Source: Pycnococcus provasolii (Eukaryota; Chlorophyta; Pseudoscourfieldiophyceae; Pseudoscourfieldiales). From it: DNA of 64,000 bases. Under the pieces are notes generated by a model. The model worked only from the letters and a program-made list of their open reading frames with translations. It had not been told where the DNA came from and did no database searches. The position numbers were made by a program, and so were the translations under genes. The stretch covers positions 62,001 to 126,000 of the forward strand of contig CP150579.1 in the NCBI GenBank assembly GCA_049487715.1, given 5' to 3'. Position 1 is the stretch's first letter; the number at the start of each line of letters is the position of its first letter. Of the stretch, positions 38,977-48,427 are shown piece after piece.

Positions 38977-39303
38977 GAAAGGTTGACCACATCTGTAACT
39001 ATATTGAGGACGTGCCTATGAGAGCATGCCACACACACACAGACGACACTGCAAATGATTTCACCACCTGGGAGAGCACGACGCGGTAAAGGAAAGAAGA
39101 CGTGGTAGGCGTGTCCCCACCACGTGGTCCCGTTGGGGCTAGTAAACCATCCTCTTCGTTCGGGGATTTAGTTAGGAGCTTCGAGCATTTCTTCCAACTT
39201 TTATATAGAGAGACATGTTACACTTGAACACACATACATACATACATATATAAATGCTTCTTTTAACTATATTAGAGAGAGAATGCTGGTACTCATAGTA
39301 GTA
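38977..39303. other. Intergenic region
   Basis: About 330 bp between two minus-strand genes, AT-rich toward 39180-39290, with a short CATA repeat (39231-39247). No gene is seen. Confidence 0.4.
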
Positions 39304-40689
39304 CTATGCATCCTCCTTCTGAGCAGAATTCGTCCTTGCAGCCGCCGTCGTCGTCTTCACAGGCAAACCCTTCAGCTGAGGAACCGACGTTTTTGCCTCA
39401 AGATAGCTGTGCGCGCTGGCATTCAACGCCTCGTACAGAAGAGCGCCAACAGCCATGCCCAGACCAACGCGCATCGTGCCCCAACCGATGTTCATGCGAG
39501 CAAACGCGTACTGCACAGACGCACGCGTGCCCTTAGAACGACGAACCGCCGCCGTGCGTGCATACAGATTGCGAAACACGCGAGGGATCGAAGGGCCAGG
39601 CTCACTCGGCGACGACGAAAACTGCATGTTTCTCACGAAGTTCATCGGCGCACTCAGGGCGGCAGCCATCATGCCCGCAAGCACCGTCGCGGCGAACTCC
39701 GAACGCTCCGGCGGAGCAGCTGACGCGAGGTCGGACGACGATGCGGAAGACGAGGCACTGCTTCTTCGCTGCGCAGCCTCCGCCGAGAGACGCTTGCGCG
39801 CGAACGTGAAGTAGCCGCCAAATAACGAGTCGCGAAGAACGGTAGCGACGACGCCCTTCGTGAACGGGCGTATGCGCCCACTCGCGAACATCTCGCGCGC
39901 GGCAACCAGGACGGTTCGGTCGTCGCGGCCCCAGCAGTGGTAACGCACCGCCTGTATTGGGTTCAGCAACGTCGCACTCACGGTACCCGCGGCTATGCCA
40001 GCGACCATGGCGTTCAAGTCCGTCTGCGTGAATGCGCCGCTTCCAGCCGCTGGCACTGCAGCGTTGGTTTCCGTGGACCCGCGCTTCGCAGGCATCGCGC
40101 GTCGACGAGCCTCCAGTCGCGCGCGTCGTTTTTTGGTTTCTCTCTGCAGCGTTGTGTAGAACACATCCTCGAGCGGGAAGTAGATGCCTCCGGAGACTGC
40201 GCGATACACGAGGCTGTTAATGAATCCCTGGTACGGCGTTCGAAAGTTGGCTAGGTTGAGGAAGGGTCTTTCGTTCTTCACGGAGAGGTACAGCGCCCTG
40301 TCTATTGGGTTGAAGCTTCCCGCGACGATTGCGCCTGAGCACAGCCCGCACCAGAACTTGATGGGGGGCGGTCGTGGCGCGAGTCCCTCGAGCGTCGTTT
40401 GTATTGTGTTTGCCGCACTTTGTGTCCCTGAGGCGTGACTGCTTGTGGTTGTCGCGACTCTTGCGTTTCTGCGCCCTGAACCTCTCGTGGTGCCCTGCTG
40501 CGCACCACCACCACCACCACCACCGAGCGAATCTTCTTCAGAGGGATCCCGGGTGTCCCCAAGGGAGGTCTCCGTGGAAAGCGGCTGCGCGATACCCTGG
40601 TGGAGACGAGTAGGGAGCACCCTGACCATTGATGTCGTCGACCGAGACGAGAGATCATGATCATCACGGGGCGGGTTCCCGGACGACAT
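39304..40689 (-). CDS. Mitochondrial carrier family protein, degenerate signatures
   Basis: 461 residues with the three-fold repeat of inner-membrane carriers, after a disordered 110-residue N-terminus. The Px[DE]xx[KR] signatures are read as PIDRAL (repeat 1), PIQAVR (repeat 2) and PMNFVR (repeat 3). Only the first keeps the acidic residue, so the matrix salt-bridge network is weakened. Supporting blocks are CGLCSGAIVAGSFNPIDRALY, MVAGIAAGTVSATLLNPIQAVRYH and FAATVLAGMMAAALSAPMNFVRN. An insertion of about 35 residues follows repeat 1. The substrate is unknown. Start ATG is at 40687-40689; a telo-box AAACCCTAA lies at 40822-40830, 130 bp upstream. Confidence 0.85.
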   Translation of the reverse strand: MSSGNPPRDDHDLSSRSTTSMVRVLPTRLHQGIAQPLSTETSLGDTRDPSEEDSLGGGGGGGAQQGTTRGSGRRNARVATTTSSHASGTQSAANTIQTTLEGLAPRPPPIKFWCGLCSGAIVAGSFNPIDRALYLSVKNERPFLNLANFRTPYQGFINSLVYRAVSGGIYFPLEDVFYTTLQRETKKRRARLEARRRAMPAKRGSTETNAAVPAAGSGAFTQTDLNAMVAGIAAGTVSATLLNPIQAVRYHCWGRDDRTVLVAAREMFASGRIRPFTKGVVATVLRDSLFGGYFTFARKRLSAEAAQRRSSASSSASSSDLASAAPPERSEFAATVLAGMMAAALSAPMNFVRNMQFSSSPSEPGPSIPRVFRNLYARTAAVRRSKGTRASVQYAFARMNIGWGTMRVGLGMAVGALLYEALNASAHSYLEAKTSVPQLKGLPVKTTTAAARTNSAQKEDA

Positions 40690-41701
40690 GTTCGCGAAGT
40701 ATGGAAAAAAAAACGACTATTGCTATTGTCCCCCCCCCACGCCCACGGGATCCCCACGGCGGCCCCACCCCCACCAGAGCACAACCAATAGCAGGGGGCA
40801 AAATCTTGGCCGATCCTGTGAAAACCCTAAGGGCCGAACCCTCCCCCCGCGACACTCCCCGCGGGATCCCGGTCGGGAATTCATGATACTACGTACGTGG
40901 ATATTCATGAGGAACATTTGACAAGTCTCAGCTTGAGTAGTGGCCCGAAGTGAGTGAAGTCCCGGTACGCTGACGGCAGTGAGTAGAACAGTCTGCCTCG
41001 CGTGCCATGCTTGGTTCTATCTGTATATCTTCAAATTTCACGTTCGTCAATAACATGGTATTGATTTTTGAAAGAATCGCACCAGTCGCTTGATCGATGC
41101 ATGTCACGTTGCACGGGCCGTAGTCACGGCACTTGTGTCCCAATGTTTGCGAAAGGTGGCATGACATGACATCGTGCCGGGCTTCAATGAGAGAAAGAGC
41201 GGAAATAATCATCAGCCGCGCGATGAACACGACTACGAGCTCGAGCGGATTGCTGCACGCGCGATCCCCTTTGAAGTCAATCTCGCACCAGCAATCTCTC
41301 AGGCCGAGCTCGAACAATTGCGGCGAATGCAGGCGGCGACTGTCTTGGGACCGAGCGCCGTGGCTGGCGCGGCTGGCGGCTGGCCACGCCGCCACGCGGC
41401 GTGGCTTAACCCTCGCGTTTTCGACCCGCTCTTCACAGCTACCGTGCAGGCCGCCAACAGCCTCTTCCACCCGCCGCGGATTCGAACAAAGTTCTCCTGC
41501 TCGTTCTGGGGCGCGAGCGCCCCCTTGCCAACAGCCCAACACCGTTCAGGGATGCAATGTCCCCAAAAGTTCCCCACTTGGTTGAAAAGCTTAACAAGGA
41601 CAAAAGAAAAAGGTTCGGGTTTCCGAGACCTCTCTAGGGTTTCCCGAGCGAGTGGCCGGAGCTCCTGGCATCCGCGGTTCCCATCGCATCCCCAGCCCAC
41701 C
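40690..41701. other. Intergenic region with an unassigned open frame and a hairpin
   Basis: About 1 kb. The plus frame is open from 41174 into the next gene and reads EVNLAPAISQAELEQLRRMQ and FDPLFTATVQAANSLF, which looks coding-like but matches nothing I know. A minus-strand 204-residue frame (40928-41542) overlaps it. A perfect 10-bp inverted repeat with a 3-base loop lies at 41383-41405. It may be a decayed gene or element, or promoter/5' UTR. Confidence 0.35.
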
Positions 41702-42925
41702 ATGGCGGCCCTCTTGGGCAAGCCTTGCGGATTCGCGTGCACTCAGTTCGACGCGTGCTGCTCTTCATTAGCGTCTTTCCTGTGCCCGCCGGACAGTCCC
41801 AGTCCGGTCTTTTTGATATACACGCTCGTGTTAGCGGGCCTCCCCCTCTTATTTGCGATACCTGCTCTGATATCTGCTTCCTCTTCTGCTTCAGAATGCG
41901 ATTCCAAACCCGTCTTTTTGAATATCTTGTTCTTTATGCTCTTCCAGCTCTTTGCCGTTCTGTTCTCCTTTTATCTCTACAGGCGCTTTGCTCGGCCGTA
42001 CAACTACAGTGACCCGCAAGATAACGATCCGTGTGCAAGGGCGGGACGACTCTTCTGCCACGACCCGTTCGTCGCCGTCGCGCTCGTCGTGGTACCCGTC
42101 TTCTTCGTATACAGCATTGTTGCGCTCAACACAGACGTGCCGTCGACGTGCCCATCAAATGTCAAGGGGGCCGCGACCGGATGGCTCCCAGGAATTGTGC
42201 TGATGTACATCATGCTTAGCGGTGCCATAATCGGACTCAGCCTGTGCTGCATGAGCTGCTCGCAGACAACGACAGGAACGCACACCACGTACGGACACCA
42301 CTACCCGGCCACCATGCGCGGTTACGGAAACAACAACAACAACAACAGCTCGAACATTGGCACCAACTCGCGCTTCGCGCTCTTTGGACCCGTGGGAGGA
42401 GTTCTCAGTTACCTGTTCGTGCCGCCACAGCGACAGCAGCCTCCCACAACGATGCGTCAGTCAACGGCACCACCCATGCACGTGCCGCCGCCCGTCGTGC
42501 CAGCGCCGCAGTACCCGCAGCCTCGCGCGCCTCCGGCACAGCCGACGATGTACGCAGGAGGTGGTTACGGCGCACCACCACCACCACCACACCCGCCGCA
42601 ACAGCAGCAGCCGACAGCACCCGTGACTGGATATCCGGTTGGTCACGGAGGAGGCGGATATGCCCCGTCCGCGCCGTCGGCGTCCAGCTTCCCTGCTACT
42701 GGAGGAGGGCAGCCGTATAGCTCTGCGCCGCCCCCGCCGCCGCCGCAGCAGCAGCAGCCTTCTGCCGCAGCGCAGATTGCAGGCGCGGCGGCGAGCGGTA
42801 TTGCGAGTATGGCGGCAGCGGGCTTACGCACGGCTGCTGCAGGGCTCGAGCGTGCAAGCCAAAGGCCGTCGCAGGCGCAGGCGCAGGGACAGGGACAGGC
42901 GCCAGCGCGCCCAACCTATCGCTAA
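41702..42925 (+). CDS. Four-helix membrane protein with Pro/Gln-rich tail
   Basis: 407 residues from the ATG at 41702 (ccATGGcg context); the frame is open upstream but without support. A Cys-rich start (CGFACTQFDACCSS) is followed by hydrophobic helices at about 38-60, 70-94, 122-146 and 160-186. A cytosolic-type tail of 200 residues then carries Pro, Gln, Gly and Tyr repeats (PPPPPHPPQQQQP, GYPVGHGGGGY) and an Ala/Gly-rich segment. The tail could bind profilin or WW domains, which is inference. Family not recognised. Confidence 0.65.
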   Translation: MAALLGKPCGFACTQFDACCSSLASFLCPPDSPSPVFLIYTLVLAGLPLLFAIPALISASSSASECDSKPVFLNILFFMLFQLFAVLFSFYLYRRFARPYNYSDPQDNDPCARAGRLFCHDPFVAVALVVVPVFFVYSIVALNTDVPSTCPSNVKGAATGWLPGIVLMYIMLSGAIIGLSLCCMSCSQTTTGTHTTYGHHYPATMRGYGNNNNNNSSNIGTNSRFALFGPVGGVLSYLFVPPQRQQPPTTMRQSTAPPMHVPPPVVPAPQYPQPRAPPAQPTMYAGGGYGAPPPPPHPPQQQQPTAPVTGYPVGHGGGGYAPSAPSASSFPATGGGQPYSSAPPPPPPQQQQPSAAAQIAGAAASGIASMAAAGLRTAAAGLERASQRPSQAQAQGQGQAPARPTYR

Positions 42926-43085
42926 GGGCCAATGTTCATGTACCAAGGTTGCTCATTCAGTAATCATGCAAAGAGTTTGCTTCGTCCCACGGCCGCCCAT
43001 TCACGCCACTTGGGTCCCTATAAAATATCTCCTAGACCGGTATGTAGACTACTGTACATATTGTTTTCAACTGTTTTTACAAATC

Positions 43086-46000
43086 TCACGACTGATTCAA
43101 TGCCGAGTGGATATCGCAGAAGCCAGCCGCACCATCCCCTCGCATTTCCATCATCGACAGCGTTTCCATCAACCTTCGCACCGTCGCATCGTCATCGACA
43201 TTTTCAGGACGATCTTCCGCCTTGGGTTTCGTGCGATTTGCACGCCCATGCTCGCTGCGTAGACTCGTGCCACGGGGTGGTCGGCTAGACTTCGAGCCAG
43301 CCGCTGCTGAAGGCGTACGACGATGTGCCGAGCCTGCGATGCCGAGATCACCTCGTACGTCCGCAGCACGGGGCGGTCGACTAGACTTCGTGCTACTAGC
43401 CACTGGGGCCGTTTCAGTAGTTCCACGAGGTTCGACCGAGTCGCCAGCCTCCAAGTCAAGTCTCATCTCAGCCAGCCGCAGCATTTCCTGTGCGCTATTT
43501 AGCTTTGCAAGAATCGCGCCAGGGCTCTCTGGTGATTCAACCTCTTCGCGTTTTGCTGCCACCTTCTCCTCATGAGGCACCATCGGAGTCGGCATAGCGA
43601 TGAATGGGGAAGCACTCGCCGGCACAATCGGGCCACTTGACGGTGGAGGCGCAGTCATCATGAGCTGATTGAGACTTCGCATGCGATCGTGCTCAAATTG
43701 TGTATTGGTGAAAGTACTGCTTTCATAGATAGCAGCTTTCTGCGGCGGTGACGCGGTCGGACTTGGCATCCTTTGAACAAATGTTTGAGGCGAACCCCGC
43801 GGCAGTGGAGGTGGTGGAGTGATTCCAGACTCTGCCAACGTTTTGTGCAAGAAACGAGAACTCTCAGCCTCCTGCAGCTGTTCGTCAATGCGCGCAATCT
43901 GCGCCGCGGTGTTGTTCGTAGCGGCTACACGAGGCGTCACGGGAAGATGCTTACCAATTTCAATCTCAGCATTGCCATCTCCGTCGTCGCTACTGTCCGA
44001 GTCAACGGGAGATGCGACACGCTTTCGGCGGGATTCCCGCAGATCTTTGCCTGTGGCGGCGACACGAGGCGGAGTTGGTTGGGCACCTTTCCGGAGAGCG
44101 CTGCCAGAGCTCTTCGTAGGAACTTGCGGATGGGGAAGTCCAGAGGTCATATCAACAAGCTCATCAACAAGCTTGTTTTCTTCTCTTGCAGCCTCCTCCA
44201 GACGATCTTCGATTCTCCTCGCACGCTCAGCAACGGTTCCCGTTGCTGCATCAGAAGAGCTGACGAAACGAAACGTCCCATCGGCAAACTTAGGCCGCGA
44301 GCTCACTGCACCTTCATGGTCGACGCCTCCCTCGTAATTGAAACGAAATTTCTCCATTTCACCCGTTGCACTGGGACCCCACAACGGCTTGGCATAACGT
44401 CGCGAAGACGTGGGGCTGGCATTGATGGAGGTCGCAGTCAGCTCGGGCGATTCCACATGAGAAATCGTCTTCCGCCAAGGTCCATCGGGCACATCTTCAG
44501 GAAGTCCATAAACCTGGCCGCTGTCAAATCGTGTCAGCAGATTTTGGTTAACATACGTTGAATGTCGCAGTAAGGAGGGTGTCGTGGGAACAGCGTGCGA
44601 CGAAAGTTTGCTTCTACTGTCATCCATTTTTTCTGGAGACTTGGCAAGCCTGTAGGCATTCTTGAGTTCATCCGTCGGACTCATCGGGTGACGAGTGCTG
44701 TCGTCACCAGTATCATTACTGCGACATGGCCTCAGGGAGCACAGCGAGATCATGTTCATGGGCAGATCCCCGATCCATGCAAGGCAACGTATGACCTTCT
44801 CGGCGTTGGCAGTGCGCGATACATACCACTGCACAGATACGCCAATGCCATCGGCTATGACAAGCGTAGCCACCGCAACTCCCTCCACGGCAAGCGCCGC
44901 CGTCGGAAGTTTTGACGGCACTGCGTTGGAACCGTCGAAACGTTCGACGCGCGAGAAGAGCGCAACCAAAATCGCGAAGCTGATTGCTGAGATGAGCGCC
45001 GCCAAAGCACCGAGCATGCACGTAAGTCTAGAGAAGTACGGTGCCCAAATGACGAGAGTTGCGGCATCGACGCAGCGGAGCAACATGGCTACGACAGCTA
45101 CAAATGCCGGGTCAGCCGTGCCGCCCAGTCCACACACAGAGCTCAGCAGATAGACGGAAATGAGCTGGATGGGCAGATAGTACAGCGGGCTGAACTCCGT
45201 GCGCTGGAAACCAAATCGATCCGTCAACGGCACACCGCGGAAGGGGCGCAGCATACTGCCCCATCGCTCCACAAAGCCGCTACTGACTTCCCTGTGAAGT
45301 CCAGTGTTTTGTGTATTCATCCAGCTGCCTGCTTTCGACCCGATAATCGCGTAGAAAAATGGATGCGCGATGCGCGCATCTTCGATGTCGTTCAGGTAGT
45401 GCTTCGCTGGAGACAGATCAGTGGTAATCATTTTCAGATCAGTTTCATCCGTGGTATACAGCGCTTCCACCATGCTACTGGAGACAACGCGATACGCAAG
45501 CAGGATATTAGATAAGGGTATGCAGAGGGCGAGGATTGCGAGAAAAACATGACCACCATCCTGGTCACCGCGATCAGCCAGGTACGAGGTAGATGCAAGT
45601 GCACAAGGTCCTCCCGCGATAAACAACGTCGTAAGCTCGAGTCGAGGAAACATTAGGGCGATTGGAGTTGTGTCGAAAGCGAATCGAGCAACCAGAAACC
45701 TCGCGACGGCGACCATGATCAACGCAAAAGCCGTCCAAAACAAAGCTCGTTCGAGAAGCACTTTGCTTGATATCTTCTGTCGCGTGGATTTTAGCAAGCT
45801 GCGCCGTCTTCGCGTCGTTTGTTTTGGTACATCCCACGGCACCTCGCCAACTGTAAACATTTCCACAAGGCTGAGCGCATTCTCCGTCTCCCAGCCAGTC
45901 ATGGGTGGATTGAAGCCGATAATCAGCCAGCTCATCGCTCCTAGCATTTGTAGGTGCTGGAATGTGCGTACTGGTGTGCACGCGAGGCTCGACGTGCCAG

Positions 46001-47681
46001 TCGTCATGCTGCTCATTACGGCGATCGTGCCGATGCTCGTGGCTGCTAGCGCGTTTAAGCTGTAACTTACCGCCGCCGTCACTTGAGGGTCGGCGATCGG
46101 AGGAGGTGGAGATGGCGGCGGCGCAAGTGGCGTTGGCGGCAAAGCCGGCGGTGCGGGTGGGCTAGGCGGCGGCGGCGATGGCGGTGGTGACGGTGGCGGC
46201 GATGGCGGAGGTGGTGAAGGTGGCGGAGGCAGTGGTGGTGGTGAGGGTGGCGGTGGCGTGGGCGGTGACGGCGGCGGCGGTGGTGGCGGTGGTGGCGACG
46301 GCGGCGGCAGCGGCGGTGACGGCGGCGGCGACGGCGGTGGTGGTGAAGGTGGCGACGGCGGCGGTGACGGTGGCGGCGATGGCGGTTGGCGAGGTGGCGG
46401 TGGTGAAGGTGGCGGCGGTAGTGATGGCGGCGGTTCCGCTGGCCCGCTCGGCGAAGTCGGCGGTTGGCGAGGTGGTGGTGGACTTGGTGGTGGTGGGTTC
46501 GGGGGAGGGCTAGGTGGAGGAGGGAGAGGAGGAGGTGGCGGCGATGGTGGCTTTGGAGGTGGAGGTGGCGGCGACGGCGGCAGTGTCGGCGGTGGCTTTG
46601 GCGGCGGCGGCGGTGACGGTGGTGGCTTTGGCGGCGGCGTTGGCGGTGGCGGTGGCGGTGGCGGCGGGGGCTTTGGTGGTGGAGGCGGTGGACTTGGTGG
46701 AGGTTTTGGCGGAGGACTTGGCGGAGGAGGCTGTGGACTTGACGGCGGTGATGGCGGTGGTGGTGGTGGAGGTGGAGCTGGCGGCGGTGGCGGTGGAGTT
46801 GGCGGTGCAGGCGGCAAGAGTGGTTGTGTGCCTGCTGGGCAGTTTGGTTGGTTTTGCGGCGTTGGTTCGCTCCACGTGCAGTTTGTCGTTAACGCGCTCG
46901 CGACGACGCACACCCACACCTCGACCGCGCTTACGAGGCACGCCCTTTCATTGACGACCGCGGTACATCCCGTGGATTCCGGCGTTCCTGCTGTGGCGAG
47001 CGGCGGTCCCACGAAGGCTGAAATTTGCGGCGTTAAGGCGGTTTGTCGCGCGACGCTGAAGAAGCCCGAGTCAGCGACAAGGCTGCTTGAAGGCGTGGCG
47101 TCCATGACGGAGGATGCGTCCGTTGGCCTTGAGAGTCCTCGAAAGAACAGGAAGGGATTGTGCACGACTGTGATTGGCTGCTGTGATATGCCCGCGTTGT
47201 CTGTGTTGGATATTGACGTCGGCGCGTACGGTTGGTGCCAGTGCACGTATCTGTCAGCGGCCGCGCCCGTGAGCTGCCTGTAGAAGAGAACGAACTGGTA
47301 CGAGCCGTCGAGTGACTTGTAGGAGCTGAGTGACCCCAAACGGCTAAACAAGCAGGATGACGAGCCACCGATATTGTTCACTCCAAAAGACCAAGGCCTC
47401 CAATACGACATGTCGTTCAACGAGTCGTCGCGCATGAGTAGATGCCAACCTGGAGATGCTACACCACCTGTTCCTTCCACACCTGTTATCCGTACGGATA
47501 ACAACAACGAGTAAAAGTAACCAAGAAAAATAAAAAGCCAAGTGCACAAGTGACCAAGTGACCAAGAGCCACCCCAACCTAGCCATCCCAAAACCAGTGC
47601 ACAAGGGCGTCTACGAGATGGAAAGCGATGGCGCCACCTGGTGGAAGTTCCACCACCTGTCAGCTGTGTTGTCGCGGACAT
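43086..47681 (-). CDS. Large membrane protein with extracellular Ser-Pro-rich (HRGP-like) segment
   Basis: 1531 residues, single exon. A hydrophobic signal/anchor lies near residues 30-65, then an extracellular domain (about 70-285) with several Cys. Residues about 284-532 are almost entirely SPPPP/PPPKP repeats, as in hydroxyproline-rich wall glycoproteins and pherophorins of green algae. A membrane domain follows with roughly eight hydrophobic segments (AAVSYSLNALAATSIGTIAVMSS, MLGAMSWLIIGF, LFWTAFALIMVAVARFLVAR and others), then a cytosolic tail of about 550 residues rich in Ser/Pro with coiled segments. The order of the last membrane part recalls the TRP-like membrane regions of algal and fungal proteins, but I cannot assign the family. 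A wall-to-cytosol sensor or anchor is a reasonable guess. Start ATG is at 47679-47681. Confidence 0.7.
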   Translation of the reverse strand: MSATTQLTGGGTSTRWRHRFPSRRRPCALVLGWLGWGGSWSLGHLCTWLFIFLGYFYSLLLSVRITGVEGTGGVASPGWHLLMRDDSLNDMSYWRPWSFGVNNIGGSSSCLFSRLGSLSSYKSLDGSYQFVLFYRQLTGAAADRYVHWHQPYAPTSISNTDNAGISQQPITVVHNPFLFFRGLSRPTDASSVMDATPSSSLVADSGFFSVARQTALTPQISAFVGPPLATAGTPESTGCTAVVNERACLVSAVEVWVCVVASALTTNCTWSEPTPQNQPNCPAGTQPLLPPAPPTPPPPPPAPPPPPPPPSPPSSPQPPPPSPPPKPPPSPPPPPPKPPPPPPPPPPTPPPKPPPSPPPPPKPPPTLPPSPPPPPPKPPSPPPPPLPPPPSPPPNPPPPSPPPPRQPPTSPSGPAEPPPSLPPPPSPPPPRQPPSPPPSPPPSPPSPPPPSPPPSPPLPPPSPPPPPPPPPSPPTPPPPSPPPLPPPPSPPPPSPPPSPPPSPPPPSPPAPPALPPTPLAPPPSPPPPIADPQVTAAVSYSLNALAATSIGTIAVMSSMTTGTSSLACTPVRTFQHLQMLGAMSWLIIGFNPPMTGWETENALSLVEMFTVGEVPWDVPKQTTRRRRSLLKSTRQKISSKVLLERALFWTAFALIMVAVARFLVARFAFDTTPIALMFPRLELTTLFIAGGPCALASTSYLADRGDQDGGHVFLAILALCIPLSNILLAYRVVSSSMVEALYTTDETDLKMITTDLSPAKHYLNDIEDARIAHPFFYAIIGSKAGSWMNTQNTGLHREVSSGFVERWGSMLRPFRGVPLTDRFGFQRTEFSPLYYLPIQLISVYLLSSVCGLGGTADPAFVAVVAMLLRCVDAATLVIWAPYFSRLTCMLGALAALISAISFAILVALFSRVERFDGSNAVPSKLPTAALAVEGVAVATLVIADGIGVSVQWYVSRTANAEKVIRCLAWIGDLPMNMISLCSLRPCRSNDTGDDSTRHPMSPTDELKNAYRLAKSPEKMDDSRSKLSSHAVPTTPSLLRHSTYVNQNLLTRFDSGQVYGLPEDVPDGPWRKTISHVESPELTATSINASPTSSRRYAKPLWGPSATGEMEKFRFNYEGGVDHEGAVSSRPKFADGTFRFVSSSDAATGTVAERARRIEDRLEEAAREENKLVDELVDMTSGLPHPQVPTKSSGSALRKGAQPTPPRVAATGKDLRESRRKRVASPVDSDSSDDGDGNAEIEIGKHLPVTPRVAATNNTAAQIARIDEQLQEAESSRFLHKTLAESGITPPPPLPRGSPQTFVQRMPSPTASPPQKAAIYESSTFTNTQFEHDRMRSLNQLMMTAPPPSSGPIVPASASPFIAMPTPMVPHEEKVAAKREEVESPESPGAILAKLNSAQEMLRLAEMRLDLEAGDSVEPRGTTETAPVASSTKSSRPPRAADVRGDLGIAGSAHRRTPSAAAGSKSSRPPRGTSLRSEHGRANRTKPKAEDRPENVDDDATVRRLMETLSMMEMRGDGAAGFCDIHSALNQS

Positions 47682-48082
47682 GACAAACGTTCGATCGCGG
47701 GAGGGAAGGAATGAAGACCTCTAGAGGTTGGGTGGGCCCCGAGGAGGGAAGGGAGGGAAAGGGAAAAAAAGGGAAGATTCAAAAATGAAAAATTCACTTC
47801 GGAGTTCTTCGGAGCCCCCCCGGGGGGCTCCCCGGGGCCCCAGGGACTCTGCCCCGGGGCCCGGCCCTTCCTTCCCGGGGGGGGGGGGGGACACCACCAC
47901 TCCTCCTAACTCCTGAGGCCCTCACTCACAACACCGGTCACGCGCCCCGGCCAAGGCGGCCATGGCGCCTGACCGGCCACGGCGCCTGACCTTGAGATCG
48001 TTCGTGCTTGTCATTTCTGTTGTCCGCATGGCGGTCGGTTTGACAGTTTCGGTTTAAAATCCGAAACGTGAGCCAACCGTGA
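47682..48082. other. GC-rich upstream region of the Pro-rich receptor gene
   Basis: Contains G-runs with quadruplex potential (47730-47761), a CCCCGGGG-rich self-complementary block (47815-47865), a run of 13 G (47878-47890) and GGCGCCTGACC direct repeats (47964-47993). It is partly promoter and partly the possible 5' end of the retroelement; the octamer CGGTCGGT at 48032-48039 recurs in its 3' repeats. Confidence 0.45.
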
Positions 48083-48427
48083 GCCAACCCGCCTGTGCAT
48101 GGTGGGTGTTCGATCCACAAGCAGGTGCACGCGCTAGGTAAGCCGGCAGTGCCAGTAAAGAAGGTGCCTCCTCCGGCACCAGCCCCCCCGACGGCGGAGA
48201 AGCAGGTACGTTTTACGGACAAACCCGCTGCGCCCACGGACGGTGGCGGTCGAGGAGGAGGACGCGGCGGCGGACGCGACGGAGGTCGCGGAGCTGGTCG
48301 CGGCAGGGGACGTGGCGCAGATGGCGCTAGTCCCAATACGAGTGCGAAAGACAAGGGCAAACAGCCTGCCGCACCATCACCACCGGGCCCATCGATCTTG
48401 GCAGAACTCGACCCCTATGAGGAATGA
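48083..48427 (+). CDS. Gag-like C-terminal fragment of the DIRS-like element
   Basis: About 114 residues open after a TGA at 48080-48082. HGGCSIHKQVHALGK may be the remnant of a Cys/His knuckle. It is followed by a Pro-rich linker and a run of GGGRGGGRDGGRGAGRGRGRG, an RNA-binding RGG-type tail. The stop TGA (48425-48427) overlaps the ATG of the next ORF as ATGA. The N-terminal part of gag is not recognisable. Confidence 0.5.
   Translation, partial: ANPPVHGGCSIHKQVHALGKPAVPVKKVPPPAPAPPTAEKQVRFTDKPAAPTDGGGRGGGRGGGRDGGRGAGRGRGRGADGASPNTSAKDKGKQPAAPSPPGPSILAELDPYEE

Noticed and set aside
41440-41540. Possible minus-strand tRNA (GTTCGAATCC)
   Set aside because: The T-stem does not pair and no cloverleaf can be drawn.
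46258-47283. Gly-rich plus-strand ORF of 341 codons
   Set aside because: It is the complement of the SPPPP-coding segment of the minus-strand receptor-like gene; the Gly repeats are its shadow.
47938-48360. Minus-strand Pro/Arg-rich ORF
   Set aside because: Complement of the Gly/Arg-rich gag-like tail.
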